Assembly (NCBI RefSeq): GCF_000410535.2
Contig: NC_021490.2
Span: 282,501-346,500 of the forward strand
Reading direction: 5' to 3'
Length of the DNA: 64,000 bases
From: Treponema pallidum subsp. pallidum str. Nichols
Lineage (GTDB): Bacteria > Spirochaetota > Spirochaetia > Treponematales > Treponemataceae
Of the stretch, positions 28,245-39,630 are shown one piece after another. Each line of letters begins with the position of its first letter. Within the stretch, counting starts at the first letter, position 1. Position numbers and translations under genes: made by a program. The notes below the pieces were generated by a model. That model saw only the letters and a program-made list of their open reading frames with translations, was not told the origin of the DNA and searched no databases.

Positions 28245-28880
28245 GTGCGCGAGTTTTGTCCACTAATTGGTGTCATCGGTCGAAGTGGTGCGGGGAAGAA
28301 TGTGGTCTCGCGCCTGCTTGCAGAACGGGGATGTTACTGTATTGACGCGGATGCGCGCACGCGTGAACTTTTGGAATCTTATGGCGACTCTATAGTAGAG
28401 CGGTTTCAAGTGGCTGCGGCTGCGCGCGGCCTTTCGTTACGGCGTAAAGATGGCGGCCTGCACTCTGCGCATTTGGGTGTGTTACTGTTCTCTGAGCCTA
28501 AACTACTGCAGCAGCACGAAGAGTTTTTGTTACCGAAAGTTACCCGTCTTTTGTGTGAAGACATAGCGCGCGCGCAGGCTGCGCGTCCAAAAGCGATAGT
28601 ACTGAATGCGCCGACATTGCATAAAACAGAACTGTTACAAGCCTGTAGTTTTGTTTTGTACATATGGGCGCCAAGCATACTGCGCATGTGGCGATGTAAG
28701 AAACGGGAACGAGTATCTTTTACTCACCTTTTACGCAGGTTTTCTGCGCAGAAGGGTTTCTATGCTCAAAGCATCGCGCAAAACGCCGATACCTACACGG
28801 TGGCCAACTGTGGGCGTGTTGCGTCATTGGCGCGAAAAGTCGATTGCATTCTGACGCGCAGGGGTGTTTTAGGCGAGTAA
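28245..28880 (+). CDS. coaE: Dephospho-CoA kinase
   Basis: 211 residues: P-loop IGVIGRSGAGKNVVSRLL (with Asn in place of the usual Ser/Thr after the Lys), CIDADARTRELLES, the substrate-lid region FSEPKLLQQHEEFLLPKV and APTLHKTELLQACSFVLYI. The enzyme phosphorylates the ribose 3'-OH of dephospho-CoA. Together with coaD it supplies the last two steps of CoA synthesis. It starts with GTG and has no clear ribosome site; the stop is two bases before the next start region. Confidence 0.9.
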   Translation: MREFCPLIGVIGRSGAGKNVVSRLLAERGCYCIDADARTRELLESYGDSIVERFQVAAAARGLSLRRKDGGLHSAHLGVLLFSEPKLLQQHEEFLLPKVTRLLCEDIARAQAARPKAIVLNAPTLHKTELLQACSFVLYIWAPSILRMWRCKKRERVSFTHLLRRFSAQKGFYAQSIAQNADTYTVANCGRVASLARKVDCILTRRGVLGE

Positions 28881-28882
28881 AT

Positions 28883-29656
28883 ATGGAACAGAAGAGAATT
28901 TTGTGGATTGTCATCTCCCTGAGTGTGTTTATGCTCATTATTTTTGGCGTCGCGCTTTTGTTGTACTCTCCTACCTATTCTTCTAATTCTGCAGGAGTGA
29001 CCGACGTGTCCTCTTATGTTGAGCGTGGTGACGTACCTGAGCACCCGTCAGTGGATCCGAGCTTATGGCTAAAAAATCCTGAAAAAATTCCTGAGCTGGG
29101 GAAGACTCCTGCGCCAACACAGAGGGCAATTCCTGATCTCACGGTGGTAAAGGATGTCCCTACCGCTCGTGCGAAAAGTCTTGATGTTTCTCCTCCGGCG
29201 CGTGCTGAGCGCACAGACGCGGCGCAGGACAGGAAAACTTCTCCTGCCTCTGACACTCGGGAATCTGCAGAGTCAAAGGGTGCGTCAAAGCATGCACGGA
29301 GTGACCGAGCGTCTGCCAAGTCGCCTCCCGCTACTCGTACCCGTGCTCCGCTTGTTGCACAGCGGGATGCGCGCGTGCGCGGTGCGTCCACGCAGCCTGC
29401 TGCTCCTTCTGTCCTTTTCTGGGTGCAAGCCGCTTCGCTCTCAAGTAAGCTCAACGCCGAGCGTGCTCGGGGTGTGCTTGCAGCTAGACACATGAAGGCA
29501 GAAATCTTCACGAAACGCACGGGTGCAGGCTTGCGTCACCGTGTGCGTGTCGGTCCTTTTACTAATCGTACAGAAGCGGTATATTGGATGAAGAGCATCC
29601 GTGAGATCGCAGAGTTTAGCGGATGCTACGTTTTTCAAGAACGCGTGAAAAACTAG
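28883..29656 (+). CDS. Membrane-anchored SPOR-domain protein
   Basis: 257 residues: one membrane segment near the N-terminus (about residues 6-29, WIVISLSVFMLIIFGVALLL), a long low-complexity linker rich in A, S, P, T, K and R (about 40-175), then a C-terminal SPOR domain (about 178-257; VLFWVQAASLSSKLNAERA, RHRVRVGPFTNRTEAVYWM). SPOR domains bind denuded peptidoglycan strands at the division septum, so a role in division is likely. The ATG at 28883 is preferred to an upstream in-frame start that overlaps coaE. Confidence 0.87.
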   Translation: MEQKRILWIVISLSVFMLIIFGVALLLYSPTYSSNSAGVTDVSSYVERGDVPEHPSVDPSLWLKNPEKIPELGKTPAPTQRAIPDLTVVKDVPTARAKSLDVSPPARAERTDAAQDRKTSPASDTRESAESKGASKHARSDRASAKSPPATRTRAPLVAQRDARVRGASTQPAAPSVLFWVQAASLSSKLNAERARGVLAARHMKAEIFTKRTGAGLRHRVRVGPFTNRTEAVYWMKSIREIAEFSGCYVFQERVKN

Positions 29657-29742
29657 TCTTTCTCCTTCTCTCTGGGTGGTGCAATGCGTTTGGGGGCAGG
29701 GGTGAGGAGTAGTGCTCTGGTCTTTTCAGGCTGTGGGTGCCG

Positions 29743-30819
<1,077 letters not shown>

Positions 30820-30820
<1 letters not shown>

Positions 30821-32577
30821 TGATAGCTGAGCGCGGCGTTAGGGCATCTGCGCGCGGTGTGCTCTCGCTTCACCATATTGGGAAAACCTACCCGCGCGTG
30901 ATGCCGCGTTCAAAGCGCGGGGTCTGGGGTATGTTCGGTCACCCTGGCAGGCGCGCAGTCGACGATGCGCACACAGCGCATGGCCCGTGTTCGGGCGCGC
31001 GTGAGACGGACGCCGCTGAGCACAGCGTGCTCAGCGATGTGAATCTTTCCTTTTTTACCGGTGAAATTCACGCGTTGTTGGGAAAAAATGGTGCAGGAAA
31101 ATCCACGCTTGCGCATATTCTTTCGGGCTTTTGCGTGCCGACGCATGGGCAGCTCCGTCTGGATGGAAAGGAGCAGCGCTTCTCCGTACCCTTCGATGCG
31201 CTCCGTGCAGGAATTGGCATAGTGCACCAGCAACCGGTATTTGCAGAACGCGCAACAGTATTTGAAAATGTAGTGATGGGTAGTGCTGCACTCACCGGCG
31301 TGCGGTGGGTGCGCCGTGCACAGGTGAGAGAACGCATAGATCGCATTATCGCCCAGTGGCGTATGCCCTTGAAGAAGGAAGAATACGTTGCATGTTTGAG
31401 TGCAGACAAGCGGTTTTTTGTATCGTTGCTCTGTGTATTGTTTCGCAATCCGCGTTTCATCATCCTGGATGAGCCGCGGTGTGCTCCGGCGCAATCGCGT
31501 GCGGTTTTCTTTTCTCATCTTGAAGAGTTTTTTGTGCGTTCTTCGCACGCGCCCCGGTGTGGTGGCGGAGTGATAGTAGTGACGCACCGATTTGCTGATG
31601 CATTGCGATGGGCACAGCGTATTTCTTTGATAGAAGGGGGAAAAGCGTGCAGTTTTCTGCGTACGGATCTTTTAGACGAATACTGTTCTGCGCATCAGGT
31701 GAATGAATGTATTCAGAAAGTGTCCTGTGCGCTCATGTCCGCATCAACGGTGACTTCTTCTGCCGTAAGTTCTTTTTCCTCTCTGTCAGATACCCAGTCG
31801 TGCGCAACTGTGCCGCGCACATCTTCTGCTCGTCCTTGGGTGTTGCGCGTTGAGTCGCTGCAGGTGAGTAAACACGCAGACGTTCCGCTCACAGATATTT
31901 CGTTTTCTGTGGCCGCATCTGCTATCATAGGGATAGTCGGTACGCCAGAAGATGGTGTGCACGTATTGGAAGATATACTGTGTGATATGCACGCTGGGGC
32001 GTCGCGTACGCACTGCACCGGGAATATTCTTTTGCAGGAGCACGATCAGGTGTGGTGTCTCCCCCTCCAGCGCAATACGCCCTCGCTGCTGCGGGCACAC
32101 GGGGTTGCGTGTGTGCCGTCTAATTGCATACAGCGCGGTGCCTCAATGCAGTTAACTCTTTTTGATTTGCTCGTTCCCTACACGTTGCGTACGTGGCGCA
32201 CGCGTGTGCGCGCCCAGATGCGCTTTGTTGCTCGTCTTCTTGCAGAAGAAGAAATTTACTGCGATCCGTTGCAGCCTGCCTGTACGCTTTCAGGCGGACA
32301 GTTGCAGCGCGTTATTTTAGCGCGTGAGCTTGCAACGCGTCCACGTCTTCTCATTTTGGCAGAACCTGCAGAAGGATTGGATAGCGCCAGTGAACAGCGC
32401 TTGCTTGCACGTCTGCGCCAGGTAGCACAGGCAGGAACTGCTCTTGTGCTCCTTGCGCGAGAACAGCATCAGGCACAGTGGCGTGCGTTGTGCACAGAAC
32501 GTTTCTTGCTACGTGCAGGTACGTTGTGTGCTGAAGTGTCAGGCACTCCGTCTCCGTCTCAGGATTCTCATACGTGA
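30820..32577 (+). CDS. rfuB: Riboflavin ABC transporter ATP-binding protein RfuB
   Basis: 585 residues with two ABC cassettes in one chain, as in XylG/PnrC-type ATPases. The first has a good Walker A (GKNGAGKSTL) and Walker B (FIILDEPRCAP) but its signature is replaced by CLSADKR. The second has lost Walker A (GTPEDGVHVLED) but keeps a canonical signature LSGGQLQRVILARELA and LLILAEPAEGLD. So one composite site is expected to work. About 35 residues rich in R, G and A are inserted early in domain 1 (about 25-60). Start ATG overlaps the rfuA stop. Confidence 0.9.
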
Positions 32578-33707
32578 AACGGGTGATCAATTCGTGTATC
32601 GCAGTGTTGCTCGGTGTTGCAGTTATGAGTGCTGTGATTGTTCTGTGCTCGGAAAATCCATCCGTATCTTTGGCAGCGTTTTTTCTCAAACCTTTTTCTA
32701 CCCGTGGCTACATACGTGCCCTGTTTCACAAAGCAGGACTGTTTGTCTGTATGGCACTGGGGGCGAGCTGCGCGCTAAAAACAGGAATGATCAATTTAGG
32801 TGGTGATGGCCAGATCTATGCTGCAGGTTTTGTCACCGCATTGTTGCTCCGTGAGTACTGGGGTGTGGGCTTTTTGTTGCAATGGAGTGTTGCGCTCCTC
32901 TGTGCGCTGTCGGTCGCGGGGATATTAGCCTGTGTTTCTGGGATACTAAAAGCATGGCTGGCAACTAGCGAAATGATTACTTCCTTTTTGTTATCCACCG
33001 CATGCGTGCCTCTCATCGATGCGTTGATTATAACGGTTACGCGTGATCCTGCGGGGAACTTGCTGGCAACTGCGCCGGTTCATTCGCATTTTATATTGCA
33101 GCAACAGACGTCTTTGTTCGGTGTGCCGGCCGTATTGACCTATGCGTCCTTAGTAGCACTCGCAGTTGGGTGTTTTTTTTCGTACACCCGCGTAGGATAT
33201 CAGTTTCGCATATGCGGAAAGGCCCCCGAATTTGGGCGTTTTGTAGGGTTTCCCGTATGGGCCACCTATGTGTGGGGAATGGTGCTTTCAGGGGCGCTGT
33301 TTGGGCTTACCGGATTTTTTTCTGTAGTTGGGCTGTTTGGCACCTGCTATGTGGGTTTTTCTGTGGGGATGGGTTACGCAGCCTTAGCGCACGCGTTAAT
33401 TGCCCATGCACACATTACGGTACTCGTACCGCTTGCGTTCTTTTTCGCGTGGATGGAGACAGCCTCTGAAGCTGCAGTACTTGGTGCGCACCTGACGGTA
33501 AATGTGGTGCTATTTTTACAGGCGGCGATCTTTTTGCTTATTTCTGCACAATGGTCCGCACCGTGGAATGCAGTGCGGCGAGGCGCACGCCGGGTATATC
33601 GATTCCTTGTCACCGTTTTTTGTTTTCGTGGGGAAAAGCACAGAACTCGCAGACGTCATGCGCTTTCTGTACATGATACACATCATAGGCGGTCTCGATG
33701 GGAGTGA
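32574..33707 (+). CDS. rfuC: Riboflavin ABC transporter permease RfuC
   Basis: 377 residues, about nine membrane segments, BPD_transp_2 (LivH/RbsC-like) family: [24 protein letters not shown] (the permease NxGxEGQ signature), [42 protein letters not shown]. The C-terminal 35 residues are basic and low-complexity ([20 protein letters not shown]). The GTG start overlaps rfuB by four bases (GTGA) and the end overlaps rfuD by 10 bases. Confidence 0.9.
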
Positions 33708-34639
33708 TAGGCACCACAGTGATAGCAATATTACATCGCGCAGCACCGCTTGCATGCGCTGCAGCAGGAGCGCTCGCAACAGAATACGCGGGAGTGTTGG
33801 GAATTTTTATGGAAGGGGTGATTACCTTCTCGTCCTTTTGCATAGCGTTTTTCGCACTGGTATGGGGAAGTTATTGGGGTGGACTGGGTATTACCGTGTG
33901 TGTGGTGCCGCTGTGTTTATTTTTTGTGGCCGTGGGTACGGAGCGTATGCGGGCAAATCCGTTTTTAACGGGCATAGCAGTGCACTTTTCTGCAATGGGG
34001 ATGAGCGCATTTGGTGCGTCCAGCATGTTTGCACGCGCTGCAGCTTCTGCGATGCAGATGGACACGGCAGCGCATGGTGTCTCTTTCACTCATGTTTCTC
34101 TTGCACATACCCGCGTTTTACCTCACCCCCTGTGGGGGACTGCGGTGGCCTTTGCACTGGTGTGGGTTTTTCACCTGTATCTGTACTCTACAAACGTGGG
34201 TATCAATTTTATGCACTCTGGGGAAGGTGCGTTAGCCTTGCAGGTGCGGGGAACTGACGCGGCGCGGTATCGGATGGTGTCGTGGGCGGTAGCAGGCGTG
34301 TGTGCGGTGTGTGCGGGGGGACTGTTAGTATTGCGTGTCGGTACGTACACCCCGCAGATGGCTGCAGGCAGAGGATGGACGGCACTTGCAATTGTTTTTC
34401 TTGCACGCAAGCGGATGATGTGGTGTGTGCCGGCGGCGATTTTTTTCTCCGGTATTGAACACATGTGTGACGTATTGCAGGGCACTCACGTGGTGCCCAC
34501 CGGTGTACTGTTTGCGCTGCCGTACATCCTCTCACTGGTGGTGTTTGTGTGCACACGGCGCACCTCCCCGTGCCGACGCGGAGAGCGCAGACGTAGCAGG
34601 CTTCTTTTTGCGTATCTGCAGCGCGTTACGTGCGCTTGA
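33698..34639 (+). CDS. rfuD: Riboflavin ABC transporter permease RfuD
   Basis: 313 residues, the second BPD_transp_2 permease, with about eight membrane segments. Motifs: [21 protein letters not shown] and [29 protein letters not shown] are the paired counterparts of the RfuC motifs. It should form the heterodimeric channel with RfuC. The 3' end overlaps the convergent mutL gene by 14 bases, so the two transcripts meet tail to tail without an intergenic terminator. Confidence 0.9.
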
Positions 34640-36488
34640 TCCGTTTGAACAATTCGTCTCGGCCAATGACAATCCAAATGGGCCGTCCGTGGGGACACCT
34701 CGATTGTGGTAATGCAAAAGCCTGCTCCACTAACGAGTGGAGCGTTGCGTCATCCAGGATGGTGCCGTCTTTACACGCAGACCGGCAGGCACAGGTAGCG
34801 AGGACGTGGCGCAGGATGTCGTGCGCGTTTTTTCCTGAGTAGAGGATATCGTGTGCAAGTTGCTCTTCGCTCCCCCGCCAGTGGAGCGGCACCGCAGTTA
34901 CGTGCCACGAACCGTCTGGTTCTTCGTGAAATCGAAATCCTGCAGGAGAAAGTTCTGTGCAGGCGCGGTGCATGATGCGCGCCTCTTCATCCGAGCGTGG
35001 GTGAATGTGGTAGGGAATAAGAAGTATTTGTGCAGTGCCAAGGTTCCGCTGTAGCGTATCAAAAATAATGCGTTCATGTGCTGCGTGCTGATCGATAAGG
35101 TAGAGAGCGTTGTTGCGTTCTACGGCGATGAATGTTCCTGCTACCTGTCCGAGTACTTTGAATGCACCTGTATGGGTATGGTTGTGCACAGGCGCATCTC
35201 CTTCGGCAGCGGGGGCTGGGTGAGTGCAATCGCGCGCGTGTTCGCACGAGATGTGAGGAGGTGACGGAGGAAGCAGGTGCGCATGCTGCACGGGTAGAGG
35301 GAACAGGGATTCGTACCGGGGTGTGTGCGCGCAGGGAGCGGCGGGTTCTTCTCGTACGCCGGTGCAGGGGGGTGAGGAATGTGTTGGCGCGTTGCCCTGA
35401 GTGGCAGGTGCGTGGGCAGGTTCTGCACGTACGTAGTGAGCAATAGTGCACTGACGGTAGAAGTGCGCAACGCTGCGGCTGAGTGTGTGGCGGATGTGAG
35501 CATAGTCCTGTAAGTGAACCTCCTTTTTGGCAGGGTGGATATTAAAATCAATACGTTCGCTGTTAACGGTGAGGAAAAGGCAGGCGACCGGAAAGGTGCC
35601 ATTGGGGAAGTATCCCTCGCTTCCTAACACAAGTGCCTGGACAAGACCGTAATCAAAAATGCGTCGTCCGTTGACGAAGGTAAAAATACCGCGGCGTTCT
35701 CTGCGGCAGATGGCGGGTTCTGAAAGTACAAGGTGAAAGTGAAACGAGCAGTCACCTCCTTCTATGGTGTGGAAGAGCGCAGGATCTCCTTTGAGCATTT
35801 GCGTTTCAAGACACCGATCCTTCCGGGTTTGCTGACTGAGCAGGGTGAGCTTGTGCGTTCCGTCGACGGTGAAGCGAAACTCCACGGGGTGATGTGCGAG
35901 GGAGACGTCGATGAGTGCGCTGCGGCACAGGGTGGTCTCTGCGCTTTGGCGTCCGAGAAAGCGTTTGCGCGCAGGAAAGTTTTCAAAAAGCTGCTCGACG
36001 CGTACGACGGTGCCTCGCTCAAGACTTGCAGGCTCTAGCACGCCTGCTTCGGTGCCCTGCGGCACCGGCGGTACGTGCGCTGCAGTGCCTGCAGCCTTTG
36101 GCTGGTAGTGCCACGCGAGGGGCCCTGATCGGGTGCTCGTAAGGTGCAGGCGGCTGACTGCGGCGATGGAGGCGAGTGCTTCTCCCCGGAAGCCTAACGT
36201 GCGCAGCTGCAATAAGTCGTCTGCAGACGATATTTTGCTCGTGGTGTGTGCTTCAGCGCATAGCAACAAATCCTGGGGGGACATGCCGTGGCCGTTATCG
36301 CTCACGCGGATGAGCGCGCAGCCGCCTGCGTTAATTTCCAGATGGATTTTGGTGGCGCCTGCATCGAGTGCGTTCTCGAGCAATTCGCGCACGACGGAGG
36401 CGGGCCGCTCGATGACTTCTCCTGCGGCGATTTTTTTAGCGGTGTCAGGGGACAGCCGGTGGATAGGTTTGTAGGACGTTTCATGCAT
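34626..36488 (-). CDS. mutL: DNA mismatch repair protein MutL
   Basis: 620 residues from the ATG giving [12 protein letters not shown]. The N-terminal GHKL ATPase has [34 protein letters not shown]. The C-terminal half has the endonuclease features [11 protein letters not shown] (DQHAxxER; the later acidic residue is D instead of E) and CPHGRPIW, so this is an endonuclease-type MutL, as expected where no MutH exists. The linker (about 350-430) is P-, H- and T-rich. It lies 96 bases downstream of the large metallopeptidase-like gene, with a strong hairpin in between. Confidence 0.95.
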
Positions 36489-36544
36489 AGAAAAACCCTT
36501 GCCAGAGCGTAGACAGCCAGCTCCCGCGTTTTGCCGAAGCGCTG

Positions 36545-36577
36545 CCCCCGTAGCGCGCTTTGCACACGCCACGGGGG
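36545..36577 (-). terminator. GC-rich hairpin between the HExxH-protein gene and mutL
   Basis: CCCCCGT (minus strand, 36577-36571) pairs with ACGGGGG (36551-36545); part of the inner loop can pair further. It lies 8 bases after the stop of the upstream gene. There is no T-run, so it may be a factor-dependent terminator, an mRNA 3' stabiliser or an attenuator for mutL. Confidence 0.4.
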
Positions 36578-36584
36578 AACCTTC

Positions 36585-39506
36585 CTACACGGCCATGGAA
36601 AAAATCGGGCTGAAACCGGGGGTTGTGGCGCTCTGCGTCTCTGCAAGTTGGAAGCCGTACTGAACCCCGGCCCGTACTTTTACATCCGCCAGGTCAAACT
36701 CCAAAACCAGTGATGTGCTTGCAACGCACAGGTGTTTGGGTGAGGAAAAGTCTGGCGCATTGAGCACGTACTCGCAGCTTACGTTCCAAACAATATTTCG
36801 GTAGAAGACGGGCAGATAGGGATCATATATGCTGATGTCGTAGTCCAAGATGGTGAGCACTGCTTCAGCGCCGAACCCTGCACTCTTGCTTTTTTTACAC
36901 GAGCCCTCCATACCACCAACCCCTGCGAGCTTGGGTAAATACGTAGGACCGGGAAAGCCGTACACTGGGTGCTCCGCCAGAATGTTTCCTTTGCCCCCGC
37001 GCCACCCGGCGTTATACCCAACGTACGCGCTGACGCCCACCCGTAGGGGCACCACCGGCAGGCGGAATGACCCTTTCGTTTGCACGAGCACCGCGTCTTT
37101 TGTTTTACCGGTGTCAAAACTATTTGCAACGTGTAACTTCAGGCTCACCCCCGTGACGTCCGCCACGAACCAGTTTGTTCCCGTGCGCTCTGCACGCTGA
37201 GAAAAGCTATACCCCATTTCCACCTGTGCCTGAATGAAGGGGCTTTCAAGGCTCTTGTAATAATGTGGTCCGTTTGCGCCCTGTCCATTGCAGGCGCAGC
37301 ACTGCTGCCCCCCGTTGTTGCCGCAGCAATTCCCGTTACCCCCGCCGTTGGCGCACAGGCAGGAGTAGGAGTCTACCCCCACGGCAGTTCGCACAAAAAA
37401 CGCGTTTCGGTCATCCTGCATAGGAAAGTTTGTCAGCGTTTCAAAGGCCCCGCCGAGCTTAGTGTACCGGAACCCTCCGGTGTCTATCTCGTGATACGCA
37501 CGTAGGGCGTACGTGGTTTTGCCCACATAAAAAGAGCTTTTCAGCCCCAGCGAGGTAAAAAACGGATAGAAATGAGAAACCGACTGGAGATTCACCTCCA
37601 CGAGCCCAAACGGATCGGCAAACTTCATGTTCACCCCCAGTCCGGTGTGTCCAAGGTCTTTGAGGCTGCTGAAGCTGTTTGGCGGCACAAAGCGGGGTGA
37701 GAACGTGGGAGGCCACATCCACTGAGCTGCGCGGTACCGTCTGCCGCGGTCGGCTTCGTGCACGTCTGCTATGAACTCTCCGTTAACCATGAGCGTGGCG
37801 GGGCGCGACTGCTCCTCCGCCTCTGCCGGGTGCAAGGGAACCAGCGACACCCGCCGCTCGCGCAGGGCGCGGTCATCCCGCTGGTATTGGCTCATGTGCA
37901 TGCGGTGTCTGCCGGTGTAGGCCACACGCACAACCGGCTCTTCACCGCGTATGGTCGCCTCTGCTGCAGACTCTTCGTGCACCGCAGCAGGCAGTGCCTC
38001 GTACACCACCGGTGCAAACACCCCCCCTGACACGTCCTGGTCCATTAGTCTGAAGGTATGGCGGGACACGTCGTAAAAACCTAGGCGAGAGAGCATGTTC
38101 ATATTTGCCCAGCTAAAGGTGAGCGTCCACGAGCCTTTGATCTTTTGCGACTGCAGTTCCCGCATTGCGTGTGGCATCTGCTCGCGCGGAACCTGCATCA
38201 TTGGCCTGTCGTCCACCGGGATGAAAAGCAAGTTACGCTCCATACCGCGTGCGCCAATAATGGCGACGGTGCCATCACCGGCGTACGCCGGCGCGTACAG
38301 CGCACCGAATGGCAAACCAGGACCTGCTTCGTATAACACCTTCTCGAAGGTAGGGTCTGTGCGGTCCTTGAGCGTGAGGCGCGAGTATTGCCCCTGCACC
38401 CGGACGAATACTATTTTCTGCCCGTTCCCCACAAAGCAAGCTTCGGACGCGCCAGTGTACACCTCCGGCGAGAACGAGCCTGAGTGTGTGTCAAAAACGC
38501 GTACTCGGTGCGTGCGCTCGCTCCACGTGTCAATGGTGTCTGATACTGCCAAATAGCGTCCGTCCTCGGAGAAGTTCAGATGATGCAGCGTGTTGTCATG
38601 AGAGAACAGCGTGCGCACCCCACCTGCTTTGTCACGGAAACGCACCGCGTGACGGTCACGGTCATAATAGGCGAAGCCCGTCGGCGCAGCGCTGCGTGCA
38701 CCGTAGTGACCCTGCGCTTCCCGTTCAGAAAGGAGTTGCGGCTGTGCCACCTTCTCCGGGATTGGAATGCTGTCGATGAACTCATTCCACGCAGTTCCCA
38801 GATTCTTTTGAAAAACGTCCCAAAAACGGTGTCGAATAAAGAGACGCCAGGAGTTCTGCCACAGCCGGGCGCACCGCTCCTTGCCGTATATTTTCTGCAG
38901 GTATTCGGTGAATTTTCCCCCATACACGTAGGGCATACCGTGGGGGTAGTTGTATCTGAGCTCGGCAACCTCCCTCCAGGAGGGGGAGACGTTTTCCAGT
39001 TTGTTCTGAATTAAGTAATGCATTGTCAGCGGGTCGTGCAGTCGCCCTTGCGTGCCGTCGTTGCTTTCAAAGGCGACGGCAACCCCTTCGGTAAAGAGGG
39101 GAGGGAGTAGCGGCATGAAGAAATCGAGAGAAATCTTATGCGTAAGCTCGTGGTAAAAAATGCTCAGCAGCGAATCCTTAAAACTGCCTAAACCCAGATT
39201 GGGAACGCGCGTATCGTTGATGATTATTTTCCTTGACGGTTTGGAAGAGAAAGACCCGCCTGCATCCTGTGTGTGGGCATACAGGACGACGGTGGTGCGC
39301 TTTTTCTTGTCAGGAACCCGATTGAGCATGAGGCTGATTTGTTCTTCGTACCGGTCAGCGTGCTTCGCCAGTATACGCGCAGACTCAGTCGAGGCCTCGG
39401 TGTAGATGATGTCGAAGTATTCAGTGGAGATAACGAAACGTTCTTCTGCGCACAACCTCTGGAAAGTGAAGACCATGGCAAGAGCGAGGGCAGCGCGCGC
39501 GTTCAT
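36585..39506 (-). CDS. Large exported HExxH / beta-propeller / barrel-like protein
   Basis: 973 residues. After a signal peptide (about 1-19) there is a gluzincin-type metallopeptidase region with YHELTHKISLDF (HExxH) and, about 20 residues later, FTEGVAVAFES (possible Glu ligand). The middle (about 275-560) reads as TolB-like propeller blades (LHHLNFSEDGRYLAVSDT, EACFVGNGQKIVFVRVQ). The C-terminal 350 residues are beta-rich (LEFDLADVKVRAGVQYGFQLA near the end) and could form an outer-membrane barrel. A Cys/Gly/Asn-rich loop with eight cysteines lies near residues 746-779. I know of no assigned function. The ATG at 39506 is chosen because a candidate -10 (39514-39519) excludes earlier starts. 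Confidence 0.75.
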   Translation of the reverse strand: MNARAALALAMVFTFQRLCAEERFVISTEYFDIIYTEASTESARILAKHADRYEEQISLMLNRVPDKKKRTTVVLYAHTQDAGGSFSSKPSRKIIINDTRVPNLGLGSFKDSLLSIFYHELTHKISLDFFMPLLPPLFTEGVAVAFESNDGTQGRLHDPLTMHYLIQNKLENVSPSWREVAELRYNYPHGMPYVYGGKFTEYLQKIYGKERCARLWQNSWRLFIRHRFWDVFQKNLGTAWNEFIDSIPIPEKVAQPQLLSEREAQGHYGARSAAPTGFAYYDRDRHAVRFRDKAGGVRTLFSHDNTLHHLNFSEDGRYLAVSDTIDTWSERTHRVRVFDTHSGSFSPEVYTGASEACFVGNGQKIVFVRVQGQYSRLTLKDRTDPTFEKVLYEAGPGLPFGALYAPAYAGDGTVAIIGARGMERNLLFIPVDDRPMMQVPREQMPHAMRELQSQKIKGSWTLTFSWANMNMLSRLGFYDVSRHTFRLMDQDVSGGVFAPVVYEALPAAVHEESAAEATIRGEEPVVRVAYTGRHRMHMSQYQRDDRALRERRVSLVPLHPAEAEEQSRPATLMVNGEFIADVHEADRGRRYRAAQWMWPPTFSPRFVPPNSFSSLKDLGHTGLGVNMKFADPFGLVEVNLQSVSHFYPFFTSLGLKSSFYVGKTTYALRAYHEIDTGGFRYTKLGGAFETLTNFPMQDDRNAFFVRTAVGVDSYSCLCANGGGNGNCCGNNGGQQCCACNGQGANGPHYYKSLESPFIQAQVEMGYSFSQRAERTGTNWFVADVTGVSLKLHVANSFDTGKTKDAVLVQTKGSFRLPVVPLRVGVSAYVGYNAGWRGGKGNILAEHPVYGFPGPTYLPKLAGVGGMEGSCKKSKSAGFGAEAVLTILDYDISIYDPYLPVFYRNIVWNVSCEYVLNAPDFSSPKHLCVASTSLVLEFDLADVKVRAGVQYGFQLAETQSATTPGFSPIFSMAV

Positions 39507-39513
39507 GGGGCCC

Positions 39514-39542
39514 ATGGTATTCGAAAGCAATGTTCGATGCAA
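39514..39542 (-). promoter_or_regulatory. Candidate promoter of the HExxH-protein/mutL operon
   Basis: On the minus strand TTGCAT (39542-39537), 17 bases, TACCAT (39519-39514), then seven bases and the ATG at 39506. Moderate matches; the start codon falls at the expected transcription start. Confidence 0.35.
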
Positions 39543-39593
39543 GCCGATGGGACAGTCCACCCTACAGGCGCAGGGGAGAGGCAGGGTGCTCCC

Positions 39594-39622
39594 TTTTAAA
39601 AAACGCATGGACACGCTACACT
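39594..39622 (+). promoter_or_regulatory. Candidate promoter of pyrG
   Basis: TTTTAA (39594-39599), 17 bases, TACACT (39617-39622), then 8 bases to the ATG at 39631. The -35 is poor (3 of 6), the -10 is the same hexamer seen before parA and tamB. Confidence 0.35.
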
Positions 39623-39630
39623 CGTGCCGT

